DNA of 51,824 nucleotides from Cellulomonas pakistanensis (GTDB taxonomy: Bacteria; Actinomycetota; Actinomycetes; Actinomycetales; Cellulomonadaceae), in NCBI RefSeq assembly GCF_016862755.1, contig NZ_BONO01000031.1:1-51824 (forward strand), written 5' to 3'. Numbering within the stretch: position 1 is the first letter of the stretch; each line of letters opens with the position of its first letter. Positions 35,803 through 46,949 of this stretch are shown here, one piece after another. Position numbers and translations under genes: made by a program. The notes under the pieces were generated by a model that saw only the letters and a list, made by a program, of their open reading frames with translations, did no database searches and was not told the DNA's origin.

Positions 35803-36963
35803 TCAGTGCGCGGCGGGCGACGCCGCGGCGGGCGAGTGCCCCGGCCGCGGCGTCGTCGGCACCGCGGGGGTCCCCGCCGTCGCGGGTGCGACCGGCCCCG
35901 CGTGCTCCGGCCGCGCCGCGACGACCGCCACCAGCAGGCCGACCACCGCGCCGGCCGCGGTGTCCAGCGCCCGGTCCAGGGCCAGCCGCGCCGGGTCGAG
36001 CGGCGCCCCGAGCGAGGTCATGAGCAGGGCCATCGGGGTGATCGTGAGCATCGCGACCCCGTAGTGCCGGGCGACCACGAGCTCGGTCGCGGTCTGCAGC
36101 ACGACGACCAGCGCCGCGACGGCCCAGAACGGCAGGTCCGCGCCGAGCAGCGGCAGGGCGATCGCGACACCCGCGGCGGTGCCGGCGGCGCGCTGGAGCG
36201 CCCGGACGCCCATGTGCCGGACGTGCGCGCCCTGCAGCACGGCGGCCGCGCCCATGACGGCCCAGGCGGGGTGCCCCCAGCCGGCCGCGGCCGCGACGGA
36301 GCCGGCGAGCGCGGCGGCCACCGCCACGGAGGCGGTCGGGGCGAGCGCCGCCCCGCCGGCGGTCCCGGCGCGCACCACGTCGCGGACCCGCGGGGCGGGC
36401 TCGGCGGCGCGCGGGCCCCGGTCGACCACCCGGCCGCCGGTGCAGACCAGGCACGCGACGACCGCGCCGCCCGCGACGGCCAGCGCCCGCGCCGCCACGT
36501 CGGCCGCGTCGGACGCGGCCGCGGTGCCCGCGCCGGCCGCGAACACGAGGATCGTCGCCCCGGGCGGGCCGGTCCGCAGCGCGACCGCGCCGGCGGTGGC
36601 GCCCGCGGCGAGCAGGGTGAGCACCGCCAGCTCGGCGACCACCGGGGCGTGCGCGGCGGCCAGCGCCGACGTCGCGGCGACCGCGGTCGCGAGCGCCGCG
36701 CCGACGACCGCCATCAGCCGCAGCCGCCACGCGTACCCGCTCGACCGGCCGTACAGCGACGCGAGCGCGCCGAGCGACGCGTAGCCGGCGAGGTCCTGCC
36801 GCCCGAGCGCGGCGACCGCGAGGAAGGCCAGCGCCACGCTCGCGCCGCAGCGCAGCGCGCCGCCGAGAGCGTCCCGGGTGCTCGGCCCGCCGCGGTGCGG
36901 GCGCAGGGCGTCCCGCAGCTGGGACGGGTGCAGGAGGGCGGCGAGGAGGGACAGTCGGTGCAC
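35803..36963 (-). CDS. FUSC family membrane protein
   Basis: 386 residues, Ala-rich, with two blocks of about four to six helices (about 35-160 and 205-350) separated by a short hydrophilic stretch with RVVDRGPRAAEPAPRVRD. The second block has WGHPAWAVMGAAAVLQGAHVRHMGVRALQRAAGTAAGV in outline, the FUSC/aromatic-acid-exporter signature (R-x3-RxxGTxxG). Probable exporter of aromatic or other organic acids. GTG start is uncertain (ATG is not available nearby). Divergent from a MarR gene, with a palindrome between them, so probably repressed by it. Confidence 0.85.
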   Translation of the reverse strand: MHRLSLLAALLHPSQLRDALRPHRGGPSTRDALGGALRCGASVALAFLAVAALGRQDLAGYASLGALASLYGRSSGYAWRLRLMAVVGAALATAVAATSALAAAHAPVVAELAVLTLLAAGATAGAVALRTGPPGATILVFAAGAGTAAASDAADVAARALAVAGGAVVACLVCTGGRVVDRGPRAAEPAPRVRDVVRAGTAGGAALAPTASVAVAAALAGSVAAAAGWGHPAWAVMGAAAVLQGAHVRHMGVRALQRAAGTAAGVAIALPLLGADLPFWAVAALVVVLQTATELVVARHYGVAMLTITPMALLMTSLGAPLDPARLALDRALDTAAGAVVGLLVAVVAARPEHAGPVAPATAGTPAVPTTPRPGHSPAAASPAAH

Positions 36964-36982
36964 GGTGCCATGCTCTCAACCG

Positions 36983-37002
36983 ATCGTTCACCGGTAAATG
37001 AT
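36983..37002. promoter_or_regulatory. Palindromic operator between FUSC and MarR genes
   Basis: ATCGTTCACCGGTAAATGAT reads as ATC-x-TT-x-ACCGGT-x-AA-x-GAT: 14 of 20 bases are symmetric, in an AT-rich patch of the 74-bp divergent intergenic region. Size and place fit a MarR dimer. Confidence 0.55.
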
Positions 37003-37024
37003 TCGTGAAGCAACTCACGGTCGG

Positions 37025-37030
37025 TAGGGT
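37025..37030 (+). promoter_or_regulatory. Leaderless-type -10 box of MarR gene
   Basis: TAGGGT followed by 7 nt and the GTG at 37038; no ribosome-binding site. Confidence 0.6.
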
Positions 37031-37037
37031 GACGGCC

Positions 37038-37526
37038 GTGGACAGCGTGGACCGCCTGCGCGCGGAGTGGGAGCGCGAGGCGCCGGAGCTCGACGTGGCG
37101 CCGATCGCCGTCGCCGGCCGGATCACCCGGATCGCCGCGCTGCTCGACGCGCGGGCCGAGGCGGCGCTCGCGGACGCGGGGCTGACCCGCGGCGAGTTCG
37201 ACGTGCTGTGCGCCCTCCGCCGTGCCGGCCGCGCGCTGCGCGCGGCGGAGGTGTCGACGATCACGGCCGCGTCGCCGGCGGCGATCACCAAACGCGCGGA
37301 CACCCTGGTGCGCGCGGGGCTCGTGGCGCGGGGCATCCCGCACCGGGACCGCCGCGGCGTCCTGCTCGAGCTGACCGCGGAGGGTCGCGCGGCGGTCGAC
37401 CGGCTCATGCCGGAGCACCTCGCCCGCGAGGCCGCGGCGCTGGGCGGGCTGGACCCCGCGGAGGCGACCGCGCTCGCGGCGCTGCTGTCCCGCGTGCTGG
37501 TGCGCGTCGAGGGCGGCGGCTCCTAG
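37038..37526 (+). CDS. MarR family transcriptional regulator
   Basis: 162 residues with a winged helix-turn-helix: LTRGEFDVLCALRRAGRALRAAEVSTITAASPAAITKRADTLVRAGLVARGIPHRDRRGVLLELTAEGRAAVDRL in outline, including the RDRR-G wing tip. The start is set by the TAGGGT box 7 nt before the GTG. Divergent from the FUSC exporter; by analogy with MarR/exporter pairs it should repress that gene and itself until an aromatic ligand binds. Confidence 0.9.
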   Translation: MDSVDRLRAEWEREAPELDVAPIAVAGRITRIAALLDARAEAALADAGLTRGEFDVLCALRRAGRALRAAEVSTITAASPAAITKRADTLVRAGLVARGIPHRDRRGVLLELTAEGRAAVDRLMPEHLAREAAALGGLDPAEATALAALLSRVLVRVEGGGS

Positions 37527-37602
37527 GCACGCCGGGTCGCCGCGCGCGAGCGGTCAGCGGGTGAAGTCCACCTGCGACCGCCAGTTCTCATCCTGGTGAC
37601 CG

Positions 37603-37629
37603 CTCACATGGGACGAAAGACCTACCGAT
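37603..37629 (+). promoter_or_regulatory. Possible FliA (sigma-28) type promoter for chemotaxis receptor
   Basis: CTCA (37603-37606), 17 nt, then ACCGAT (37624-37629). I recall the flagellar consensus in motile actinobacteria as CTCA-N15-17-GCCGAA; this is a near match in the right place, 71 bp before the start. Confidence 0.4.
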
Positions 37630-37700
37630 GGGTCGAGGAATCCCGCCGGCGGCCCACCAGGCCGCCCGGCGCCCGTCCCCCCTCGGCCCAGGAGTCCACC

Positions 37701-39833
37701 GTGCCCCTGCCCCGACTGCGCACCTCCCTGCGCGCTCAGCTCGTCGCGACCGGAGCCGGTGCCGTCGCCGTGACCGCCGCCCTGCTCACCGCCGTCGGCG
37801 GGTGGCAGGTGACCGGCCTCGCGTCGGACGCGGGCGACGACGTCGACCGCCTCATGCGCGACTCGATGATCCAGACCACCCAGCAGGCGGTGACGATGGT
37901 CGAGACCCAGGTCGCCACGGTCACGGACCGGATGGCGTCCAGCCTCCGGGTCGCCCAGCAGACCTTCGCGCAGGCCGGGCCCGTCACGTTCGACGGCACC
38001 GAGCGCTGGACGGTGACGGACCAGACCACGGGCGCGACCGAGGAGGTCGACCTGCCGCGGCTGAGCGTGGGCGGCACCTGGCTCGGGCGGACCACCGACC
38101 CGGCCACGCCCGTGCCGGTGGTCGACGACATCACGTCGCTGCTCGACGCCCCGGTCACCGTGTTCCAGCGGGTGAACGACGAGGGCGACATGCTGCGCGT
38201 CGCGACCAGCGTGACGAACGCCGACGGCGCTCGGGTCATCGGCACCGCCATCGGCGCGAGGGCTGCGGACGGCTCGCCGAACGCCGTCGTGGCCGCGCTG
38301 CTCGCCGGCGAGTCGTACTACGGCACCGCGACCGTCGTCGGCCAGCCGTACGTCACCGCGTACGCGCCGCTCATGGCGGGCGACGAGGTGGTCGGCGGGC
38401 TGTTCGTCGGCGTGCCGCAGACCGAGGTGGACGCGCCGCTGCGCGCGGCGCTGGCCGAGGTGGCCGTCGGGGAGCACGGGTACCTGACCGTCGCCGACGC
38501 GGACGGGCAGTGGGTCGTGCCGCCGCCGAGCGCGCAGGCGGGGGACGCGGTGGGGTCCGTCGACGCGGACGGCGAGGCGTACGCGACCCGCCTGGTCGAG
38601 GCGGCCGCGGAGCTGGGCGCGGACGAGACCGCGACCGAGCGCGTCGACCTCGGGGACGACGGGGCCGCCACCGTGCAGCTCGCCCGGTACGCCCCGTGGG
38701 GCTGGACGGTCGGCGCGTGGGGCTTCGACGCCGACCTGCGGGCGGTGTCCGCGGAGCTCGAGGACGGCGCCGGGACGCTGATGATCACGCTGCTCGTCGT
38801 CGGGCTCGTCGTCGCGGCGTTCGCCGTGGCGCTGGTCGTGTGGATCTCGGGCCGGGTCGTCGGCCGCGTCGGCCGGCTCACCACCGCGCTGCGCCGCGTC
38901 GCCGACCGGGACCTGTCGGTCGAGGTGCGCGGCGAGGGCCGCGACGAGATCGGCGTGATGGGCTCGGCGCTCGGCGAGGCGATCGACGCGATGCGCGCGG
39001 CGCTCACCCGGATGCGCGAGGGCGCCGAGGCGGTGCGCAGCACGGCGGGCCGGCTGGACGGCTCGTCCGGCACGCTCGAGGAGGCGGCGGGCCGGACCGT
39101 GTCCCGCGCCGAGGGCGCCGCCAGCTCCGCGTCCGTCGTGAGCACCGAGGTGCAGACCGTCACCGCCGCGATGACCGAGATGCGCGCGTCCATCGAGTCC
39201 GTCGCCCAGGACGTCAGCGCGGCGTCCGGCGAGGCCGCGCAGGCCGTCGGCATCACCGCCGACGCCGCGTCCGCGGCAGACCGGCTCGCGGCGTCCACGG
39301 GCCAGATCGCGGCCGTCCTGGACACGGTCACCACCATCGCCAACCAGACCCACCTGCTCGCGCTCAACGCCAGCATCGAGGCGGCCCGCGCTGGCAGCGC
39401 CGGCGCGGGCTTCGCGGTCGTCGCGGGCGAGGTCAAGGACCTGGCGCAGCAGACCTCGAACGCGATCGGCACCATCGCGCCGGTGCTCGAGGCGGTCACC
39501 CGGGACGCGGCCGACGTGCAGGCGTCCGTCGGGCGGATCTCGCAGGCGGTCACGACCGTCGACGGCCTGCAGGGCGCCGTGTCGGCCGTGGTCGAGGAGC
39601 AGACCGCCACGACGTCGGAGATCGAGCGGAACCTGGTGGTCGCCGCCGAGAGCACGACGGACATCGCCGGCGGCGCCGCGGACGTCGCGCAGGCGGCCGG
39701 TCAGGCGTTCGACGGCGCCGCCGAGGTGCGCCAGGCCGTCGTCACCCTGGGTGACGTCGCGGCCGAGCTGGCGCGCGGCGCGGAGGAGTTCACGCTGAAC
39801 CGCCCCGCGCCGGAGTACGACCTGGCACGCTAG
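37701..39833 (+). CDS. Methyl-accepting chemotaxis protein with Cache sensor
   Basis: About 710 residues. First membrane helix at about 13-34, a large external double- or single-Cache domain (about 40-350, with [19 protein letters not shown] and [11 protein letters not shown]), second helix about 357-380, HAMP (about 381-433) and a cytoplasmic signalling hairpin whose tip reads [18 protein letters not shown] (about 546-563). No C-terminal CheR/CheB pentapeptide. It should sense a small ligand outside the cell and control CheA. GTG at 37701 with AGGAG upstream; ATG codons before it lack a good site. Implies that the organism is motile; no che or fli genes are in the window. Confidence 0.93.
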   Translation: MPLPRLRTSLRAQLVATGAGAVAVTAALLTAVGGWQVTGLASDAGDDVDRLMRDSMIQTTQQAVTMVETQVATVTDRMASSLRVAQQTFAQAGPVTFDGTERWTVTDQTTGATEEVDLPRLSVGGTWLGRTTDPATPVPVVDDITSLLDAPVTVFQRVNDEGDMLRVATSVTNADGARVIGTAIGARAADGSPNAVVAALLAGESYYGTATVVGQPYVTAYAPLMAGDEVVGGLFVGVPQTEVDAPLRAALAEVAVGEHGYLTVADADGQWVVPPPSAQAGDAVGSVDADGEAYATRLVEAAAELGADETATERVDLGDDGAATVQLARYAPWGWTVGAWGFDADLRAVSAELEDGAGTLMITLLVVGLVVAAFAVALVVWISGRVVGRVGRLTTALRRVADRDLSVEVRGEGRDEIGVMGSALGEAIDAMRAALTRMREGAEAVRSTAGRLDGSSGTLEEAAGRTVSRAEGAASSASVVSTEVQTVTAAMTEMRASIESVAQDVSAASGEAAQAVGITADAASAADRLAASTGQIAAVLDTVTTIANQTHLLALNASIEAARAGSAGAGFAVVAGEVKDLAQQTSNAIGTIAPVLEAVTRDAADVQASVGRISQAVTTVDGLQGAVSAVVEEQTATTSEIERNLVVAAESTTDIAGGAADVAQAAGQAFDGAAEVRQAVVTLGDVAAELARGAEEFTLNRPAPEYDLAR

Positions 39834-39840
39834 GGCCCGG

Positions 39841-39881
39841 GCGCCGCCGGCCCGGGACCCCCTGCCCCGGACCGGCGGCGC
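39841..39881. terminator. Bidirectional terminator between chemotaxis receptor and fumC
   Basis: GCGCCGCCGG (39841-39850) pairs with CCGGCGGCGC (39872-39881); an inner pairing of CCCGGG and CCCCGG shortens the loop. Genes are convergent. Confidence 0.65.
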
Positions 39882-39919
39882 TCGTCACGCGCGCGGCGCC
39901 CTGCGCGGGCGCCCGCGCC

Positions 39920-41332
39920 TCACGCCTTCGGGCGCGTCATGCTCAGCAGGTCGAGCGCCGCGTCGAGCTGCGCCTCGGTGACCTCGCCCCGCTCCACGTA
40001 GCCGAGGTCGACCACGGCCTCGCGGACCGTGACGCCCTGCGCCACCGCGTGCTTGGCGATCTTCGCCGCGGCCTCGTAGCCGATCACCCGGTTCAGCGGG
40101 GTGACGATCGACGGGGACGACCCGGCGTAGGCCGCGCCGCGCTCGGTGACGACCTCGATGCCGTCGACCGTGCGGTCGGCGAGCACCCGGCAGGCCGCGG
40201 CGAGGAGTCGCTCGGACTCGAGCACCGCCTGGCCCATGACGGGGATCTGGACGTTGAGCTCGAAGGAGCCGCTCGCGCCCGCCCACGCGACGGTGGCGTC
40301 GTTCCCGACGACGCGGGCCGCGACCATGAGCACCGCCTCCGGGATCACCGGGTTGACCTTGCCCGGCATGATCGACGAGCCCGGCTGCAGGTCGGGGATG
40401 CGGATCTCGCCCAGGCCGGTGTTCGGGCCGGAGCCCATCCAGCGCAGGTCGTTGCAGATCTTGGTGAGGCTGACCGCGATGGTCCTCAGCGCGCCGGACA
40501 GCTCGACCAGCCCGTCCCGGGCGCCCTGGGCCTCGAAGTGGTCGCGGGCCTCGGTCAGCGGCAGGCCGGTCTCCTCGGCGAGCAGCGCGATCACCCGCTG
40601 CGGGAAGCCGGCGGGGGTGTTGATGCCGGTGCCGACCGCGGTGCCGCCGAGCGGGACCTCGGCGACCCGGGGGAGCGCCGCCTGCATCCGCTCGACGCCG
40701 CGGCGCACGGCGGCCGCGTAGCCGCCGAACTCCTGGCCGAACGTCACGGGCGTCGCGTCCATGAGGTGCGTGCGGCCGGCCTTGACGTCGCCGGCGTGCT
40801 TCTCGGCGAGCCGCTCCAGCGAGACCGCGAGGTGCTCGAGGGCGGGGACCAGGTCGTTGACCGCGCCGTCGGTGGCGGCGACGTGCACGGAGGTCGGGAA
40901 GACGTCGTTCGAGGACTGCGAGGCGTTGACGTGGTCGTTCGGGTGGACGTCGGCGCCGAGGGACCGGGACGCGAGGGTCGCGAGCACCTCGTTCATGTTC
41001 ATGTTCGAGGACGTGCCGGACCCGGTCTGGTAGACGTCCACGGGGAAGTGGGCGTCGTGCCGGCCCTCGGCGACCTCGTCGGCGGCGGCGGCGATGGCGT
41101 CCGCGACCGGCTGCTCGAGGATGCCCAGCTCGGCGTTGGCCAGGGCGGCGGCCTTCTTGACCCGGGCGAGCGCGGCGACGTGACCGCGCTCCAGGCCGGT
41201 CCCGCTGATCGGGAAGTTCTCCACCGCCCGCTGGGTCTGGGCGCGGTAGAGGGCGTCCGCGGGGACGCGCACCTCGCCCATCGTGTCGTGCTCGATGCGG
41301 TACTGGACGTCGTCGTCGGCGTGCAGGCTCAT
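39920..41332 (-). CDS. fumC: Fumarate hydratase class II
   Basis: 470 residues, the standard length. Family signature [15 protein letters not shown] is intact, with the catalytic loop serine; other conserved segments are [32 protein letters not shown] and [17 protein letters not shown]. Interconverts fumarate and malate in the TCA cycle as a homotetramer, without iron. The ATG at 41332 has only a weak AGGA; a CAGGAT box 7 nt before it suggests a leaderless mRNA. Confidence 0.96.
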   Translation of the reverse strand: MSLHADDDVQYRIEHDTMGEVRVPADALYRAQTQRAVENFPISGTGLERGHVAALARVKKAAALANAELGILEQPVADAIAAAADEVAEGRHDAHFPVDVYQTGSGTSSNMNMNEVLATLASRSLGADVHPNDHVNASQSSNDVFPTSVHVAATDGAVNDLVPALEHLAVSLERLAEKHAGDVKAGRTHLMDATPVTFGQEFGGYAAAVRRGVERMQAALPRVAEVPLGGTAVGTGINTPAGFPQRVIALLAEETGLPLTEARDHFEAQGARDGLVELSGALRTIAVSLTKICNDLRWMGSGPNTGLGEIRIPDLQPGSSIMPGKVNPVIPEAVLMVAARVVGNDATVAWAGASGSFELNVQIPVMGQAVLESERLLAAACRVLADRTVDGIEVVTERGAAYAGSSPSIVTPLNRVIGYEAAAKIAKHAVAQGVTVREAVVDLGYVERGEVTEAQLDAALDLLSMTRPKA

Positions 41333-41432
41333 GCCGCTGATCCTGCCACCGACCCGGGACCTCGGTCCCGGCCGCCGGGGTCGCGCCGGGCCGGGCGTGG
41401 CGCACGTCACACGACGCACCGGGCGTCGAGGT

Positions 41433-41487
41433 GGCACCTCTCGGCTGTGCGGCGGCGCTGCGGCACAACCGAGAGGTGCCCTCTCGG
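41433..41487. repeat. Variant hairpin between carbonic anhydrase and fumC
   Basis: GGCACCTCTCGGCTGTGC (41433-41450) pairs with GCACAACCGAGAGGTGCC (41463-41480) with one mismatch; CCTCTCGG recurs at 41480-41487 and can compete for the same arm. It uses the same kind of CCGAGAGG word as the 2+2 elements but in the opposite order. It follows the carbonic anhydrase stop and precedes fumC. Confidence 0.7.
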
Positions 41488-41504
41488 CGGGGAGGTGACG
41501 GGCG

Positions 41505-42170
41505 TCAGGCGGGGACCGGCACGTCGCCGATGTCGCCGATCGCGGACGTGAGGCGGGCGTTGCCGTCCGCCAGCGTGTACTCGACGCCGACGACCGCCAC
41601 GCGCCCGGCGTCGATGCCCTCGGCGAGCGTCACGGAGTACGACCGCAGCATGTCGACCGTGTGCCGCACGTGCTCGTGGCCGAGCTCGGCCGGGTCGACG
41701 GCGGACAGGTCGCGCGGCCGGCCCTCGGCGTCGGCGCCGTGCGCCAGCGACACGATCGACGGGATGACCCGGTCGACCACCGCGCGGACGAACCCGCGCT
41801 GCAGCTCGCCGGTGGTGAGCGCCGCCGTCGCCGCGGCGACGGCGCCGCACGAGTCGTGACCGAGCACGACGACGAGCGAGGCGCCCAGCACCTCGACGCC
41901 GTACTCGATCGACCCGATGACGGTCGTGTCGAGCACGTGGCCGGCGGTGCGGACGACGAACACGTCGCCGAGCCCCTGGTCGAAGATGATCTCGGCCGCG
42001 ACGCGGCTGTCCGAGCAGCCGAACACGACGGCGAACGGGTGCTGCGCGGTGCTGACCTCGGCGCGGCGGTCGATGCCCTGGGACGGGTGCTCCATCTCGC
42101 CGCGGACGAACCGGTCGTTGCCGTCGCGCAGCGCGGACCAGGCCTCGGCGGGGGTCGTGGGGTGTGCCAT
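41505..42170 (-). CDS. Beta-class carbonic anhydrase
   Basis: 221 residues. Zinc ligands C52, H105 and C108 (FGCSDSR and GHDSCGA), with D54-R56 forming the catalytic dyad; [10 protein letters not shown] and [21 protein letters not shown] are typical. Hydrates CO2 to bicarbonate in the cytoplasm. ATG at 42170; an ATG at 42179 adds three residues. Divergent from the trehalose importer operon, upstream of fumC in the same direction. Confidence 0.95.
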   Translation of the reverse strand: MAHPTTPAEAWSALRDGNDRFVRGEMEHPSQGIDRRAEVSTAQHPFAVVFGCSDSRVAAEIIFDQGLGDVFVVRTAGHVLDTTVIGSIEYGVEVLGASLVVVLGHDSCGAVAAATAALTTGELQRGFVRAVVDRVIPSIVSLAHGADAEGRPRDLSAVDPAELGHEHVRHTVDMLRSYSVTLAEGIDAGRVAVVGVEYTLADGNARLTSAIGDIGDVPVPA

Positions 42171-42358
42171 GCGGCCCATCTTGCACCGTCCGGCGAGGCG
42201 CGCCGACGGCCGCACGCCGCGCCTCGTCCGCCGCGGGTGACGGACTCCGTTCCGGTGGCGGGCCCCCGTGGGGCGGTGTAGCCCTAGGGGGGAGACGTGC
42301 GGACGGCGCGGACTCCCTGGTCGGGGGGCACGCGGCGCCGGAGTGAGGAGCGGTGAGG

Positions 42359-43651
42359 GTGCGCAGACGGTCGAGGGCGATCGCCGGGGTGGCGGTGCTC
42401 GCACTGGGGGCGGGGTTGGCGGCGTGCGCGCCGGCCGACGACACCCCGGTGCTCACCTGGTACACGAACCCGGACGCGGGGGGCCAGGCGCTCCTCGCCC
42501 AGCAGTGCACGGAGGAGGCCGGCGGTGCGTACCGCATCGAGGTCTCGGTGCTGCCGCGCGACGCGAGCTCGCAGCGCGAGCAGCTGGCACGGCGGCTCGC
42601 GGCGGCCGACTCGTCGATCGACCTGATGAGCCTGGACCCGCCGTTCATCCCGGAGCTGGCGAACGCGGGGTTCCTCGCGCCGGTCCCCGAGGAGATCGCC
42701 GACCAGGTCAGCCAGGACGTCGCGGAGGGCGCGCTGCAGGGCGCCTCGTGGGGCGACGAGCTGGTGACCGTGCCGTTCTGGGCCAACACCCAGCTGCTCT
42801 GGTACAAGAAGTCGGTCGCCGAGGCGGCCGGGCTCGACCCCGCCGAGGCGCCCGTGACCTGGGACCAGGTCATGGACGCGGCCCGCGACCAGGACCTCAC
42901 GCTCGGCGTGCAGGGGATCAAGGCCGAGGCGTACACGGTGTGGATCAACGCGCTCGTCGAGTCCGCGGGCGGCCACATCGTCGAGACGCCGGAGGCGCCC
43001 GCCGAGGACGTCGCGCTCGGCCTGGAGTCGGACGCCGGCCGGGAGGCCGCCCGGATCATCGGCGAGATCGGCGCCGATCGGCTCGGCGGCGCCGGGCTGC
43101 CGACCCAGGACGAGAACGCGTCGCTGACGCAGTTCCAGGGGGACAGCGGCTCGTTCATGGTCAACTGGCCGTTCGTCTGGCCGGCCATGCAGGGCGCGGT
43201 CGAGGACGGCACGCTCGACCAGTCGTTCCTGGACGACGTCGGCTGGGCGGTCTACCCGCAGGTCGCGGAGGGCACCGACGCCGCGCCGCCGTACGGCGGG
43301 ATCAACCTCGGCGTCGGCGCGTTCAGCGAGCACGTGGACGAGGCGTACGAGGCCGCCGCGTGCATCGTGCAGCCGGAGAACCAGGCCGCGTACTTCGTCT
43401 CCGACGGCAACCCGCCGTCCTCCACGGTCGCCTACGACGACCCGGAGGTGCAGGAGACGTTCCCGATGGCGGACGTCATCCGCCAGTCGCTGGAGCAGGC
43501 GGCGCCGCGCCCGCAGACCCCGTACTACAACGAGGTCTCGCAGGGTCTGCAGGAGACCTGGCACCCGCCGGCCTCCGTGGACCCGGAGTCGACGCCGCAG
43601 GAGTCCACCGACTTCATCACCGCCGTGCTGCGAGGGGAGCGGCTCCTATGA
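42359..43651 (+). CDS. lpqY: ABC transporter substrate-binding lipoprotein, LpqY-like (trehalose)
   Basis: 430 residues. Lipoprotein signal: basic start, hydrophobic helix and lipobox LAAC with C23 as the lipidated residue. The mature part follows mycobacterial LpqY in order and motif: LTWYTNPDAGGQALLAQQC, LPRDASSQREQLARRLAAAD, NTQLLWYKK, GSFMVNWPFVWPAM, YGGINLGVGAFSEHVDEAYEA and a DPESTPQE tail. LpqY binds trehalose. GTG at 42359 has GAGGAG 8 nt upstream; a GTG at 42353 is possible. First gene of a four-gene importer. Gene symbol is by resemblance. Confidence 0.88.
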   Translation: MRRRSRAIAGVAVLALGAGLAACAPADDTPVLTWYTNPDAGGQALLAQQCTEEAGGAYRIEVSVLPRDASSQREQLARRLAAADSSIDLMSLDPPFIPELANAGFLAPVPEEIADQVSQDVAEGALQGASWGDELVTVPFWANTQLLWYKKSVAEAAGLDPAEAPVTWDQVMDAARDQDLTLGVQGIKAEAYTVWINALVESAGGHIVETPEAPAEDVALGLESDAGREAARIIGEIGADRLGGAGLPTQDENASLTQFQGDSGSFMVNWPFVWPAMQGAVEDGTLDQSFLDDVGWAVYPQVAEGTDAAPPYGGINLGVGAFSEHVDEAYEAAACIVQPENQAAYFVSDGNPPSSTVAYDDPEVQETFPMADVIRQSLEQAAPRPQTPYYNEVSQGLQETWHPPASVDPESTPQESTDFITAVLRGERLL

Positions 43652-44634
43652 GCACCGAGATCACGGGCGCCACGGCCGGGACCACCGAGCGCGCCACGCG
43701 CGGCGCCGGCCCCGAACGCCGGTCGAAGCCGGTCCGGAGCGACCGGGCCCGGGCCGAGGCGCGGCTCGGCTGGCTGCTCGCCGGCCCCGCGTTCGTGGTG
43801 ATGCTCGCCGTCACCGCCTACCCGATCCTGCAGGCCGTCTACGACTCGCTGTTCCGGTACCGGCTCACCGCGCCGGACGACCGGGCGTTCGTCGGGCTCG
43901 GGAACTACGGCGTCGTGCTCGGCGACCCGGTGTTCTGGCAGTCGCTGGGGGTCACGACGGTGATCATGGTGATCACCGTCGCGATCGAGCTGGTGCTGGG
44001 CTTCGCGCTGGCCCTCGTCATGCACCGGGCGATCACGCGGCTCCGGGGCCTGCTGCGCACCGCGATCCTCGTGCCGTACGGGATCATCACCGTGGTCTCG
44101 GCGTTCGCGTGGTTCTACGCGTTCGACATCAGCTCGGGGTACGTGAACAGCTGGTTCGACTGGGTGCCCGGCATCAGCGAGGACCTCAACTGGTTCGCCG
44201 GCAGGGGCACGAGCCTGTTCGTCATCATCGCGTCCGAGGTGTGGAAGACCACGCCGTTCATCTCGCTGCTGCTGCTCGCGGGCCTGGCGCAGGTGCCGGG
44301 CGACCTCGAGGAGGCGGCCCAGGTCGACGGCGCCACCTGGTGGCAGCGGATGAAGCGCGTGGTCCTGCCGAACATGAAGGCGGCGATCATGGTCGCGGTC
44401 CTGTTCCGGGCACTCGACGCGTTCCGCATCTTCGACAACGTCTTCATCATGACGAACGGCGCGAACGGCACCACGGTGCTGTCGCTGCTGGCCTACCGGA
44501 CGTCGATCGGCCGCCTCGAGATCGGCCTCGGGTCCGCGATCTCGGTGCTGCTGTTCGCCTGCGTGATCGTCATCTGCTTCGTCGCGATCAAGATCTTCAA
44601 GGTCGACCTCGCCGGCGCACGAGGGGAGAAGTGA
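43648..44634 (+). CDS. sugA: Sugar ABC transporter permease, SugA/MalF type
   Basis: 328 residues. After a 38-residue charged N-terminus come six helices; the EAA loop that docks to the ATPase reads EEAAQVDGATWWQRMKRVVLPNMK in outline, near residue 220. ATG overlaps the lpqY stop (ATGA). With SugB it forms the membrane channel for trehalose or a related disaccharide. Confidence 0.92.
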   Translation: MSTEITGATAGTTERATRGAGPERRSKPVRSDRARAEARLGWLLAGPAFVVMLAVTAYPILQAVYDSLFRYRLTAPDDRAFVGLGNYGVVLGDPVFWQSLGVTTVIMVITVAIELVLGFALALVMHRAITRLRGLLRTAILVPYGIITVVSAFAWFYAFDISSGYVNSWFDWVPGISEDLNWFAGRGTSLFVIIASEVWKTTPFISLLLLAGLAQVPGDLEEAAQVDGATWWQRMKRVVLPNMKAAIMVAVLFRALDAFRIFDNVFIMTNGANGTTVLSLLAYRTSIGRLEIGLGSAISVLLFACVIVICFVAIKIFKVDLAGARGEK

Positions 44635-45482
44635 TGGGCGCCCTGTCCGGCAAGCAGAAGGTCGCGTGGGCGGCCATCACGATCGCCGTGCTCCTGTACG
44701 CGCTGTTCCCGGTCGCGTCGATCATCGCGACCTCGTTCAAGCTGCCGAGCGACCTGAGCTCCGGCACCTTCCTGCCGACCACGTGGTCGTGGACGAACTA
44801 CGAGGAGATCCTCGGCCCGGACGGCTCGGCCCAGGAGCTGTTCCTGTCGTCGCTGCGGAACTCGATCGGCATCTCGCTGATCGCCACCGCGATCTCGTGC
44901 GTGCTCGCCACGCTGGCGGCGTACGCGATCGCCCGGCTGGACTTCCCGGGCCGCAAGCTGATCCTCACCACCGCGCTCGGGGTGTCGATCTTCCCGGTCA
45001 TCTCGATCGTCACGCCGCTGTTCAACCTGTGGCGGAACATCGGGCTGTACGACACCTGGGCGGGCCTGATCATCCCGTACCTGTCCCTCACCCTGCCGAT
45101 CTCCATCTGGACGCTCACCGCGTTCTTCCGGCAGATCCCGTGGGAGCTCGAGCAGGCCGCGCAGGTGGACGGCGCCACCACGTGGCAGGCGTTCCGGAAG
45201 GCCATCGTGCCGCTGGCGGCGCCGGGCGTGTTCACCACGGCGCTCATCGCGTTCTTCATCGCGTGGAACGACTTCGTGTACGGCATCTCGCTGACCTCGA
45301 CCGAGGCAGCCCGGCCCGTGCCCGCCGCGCTGGCGTTCTTCTCCGGCGCGTCCCAGTTCGAGGACCCCACGGGCGCGATCTCCGCCGCGGCCGTCGTCGT
45401 CACCATCCCCGTCGTCGTCCTGGTGCTGCTGTTCCAGCGCCAGATCGTGTCCGGGCTGACCCAGGGCGCGGTCAAGGGCTGA
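44634..45482 (+). CDS. sugB: Sugar ABC transporter permease, SugB/MalG type
   Basis: 282 residues, six helices, with the N-terminal AWAAITIAVLLYALFPVASIIATSF helix 1 pattern in outline and EAA loop EQAAQVDGATTWQAFRKAIVPLAAPG (near residue 180). The ATG overlaps the last base of the sugA stop and has GGGGAG 5 nt upstream; a GTG one codon earlier is less likely. Confidence 0.92.
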   Translation: MGALSGKQKVAWAAITIAVLLYALFPVASIIATSFKLPSDLSSGTFLPTTWSWTNYEEILGPDGSAQELFLSSLRNSIGISLIATAISCVLATLAAYAIARLDFPGRKLILTTALGVSIFPVISIVTPLFNLWRNIGLYDTWAGLIIPYLSLTLPISIWTLTAFFRQIPWELEQAAQVDGATTWQAFRKAIVPLAAPGVFTTALIAFFIAWNDFVYGISLTSTEAARPVPAALAFFSGASQFEDPTGAISAAAVVVTIPVVVLVLLFQRQIVSGLTQGAVKG

Positions 45483-45513
45483 CGCCCGACCGCCCGGACC
45501 CCAGGAGGAGCAC

Positions 45514-46812
<1,299 letters not shown>

Positions 46813-46840
46813 GGCGCGCAGGCGCGTCGCCCGGTACCGG

Positions 46841-46908
46841 TGAGGTCGTCACAACGGCACGAGGTCGTCACTCCTGAGTGGCGACCTCGTCCGCTCGTGA
46901 CGACCTCA
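46841..46908. repeat. 2+2 inverted word element between sugC and PfkB gene
   Basis: GAGGTCGTCAC at 46842-46852 and 46861-46871; inverted GTGGCGACCTC (one change) at 46878-46888 and GTGACGACCTC at 46897-46907. Spacing is 19 nt on each side; the 6-nt centre is TCCTGA. The arms pair in 25 of 30 positions, with most mismatches in the spacer. The genes are convergent. Confidence 0.85.
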
Positions 46909-46949
46909 GCGCGCGGCGGCGTCGCGGCGAGGGCGCGGCGCGCGCCGGC

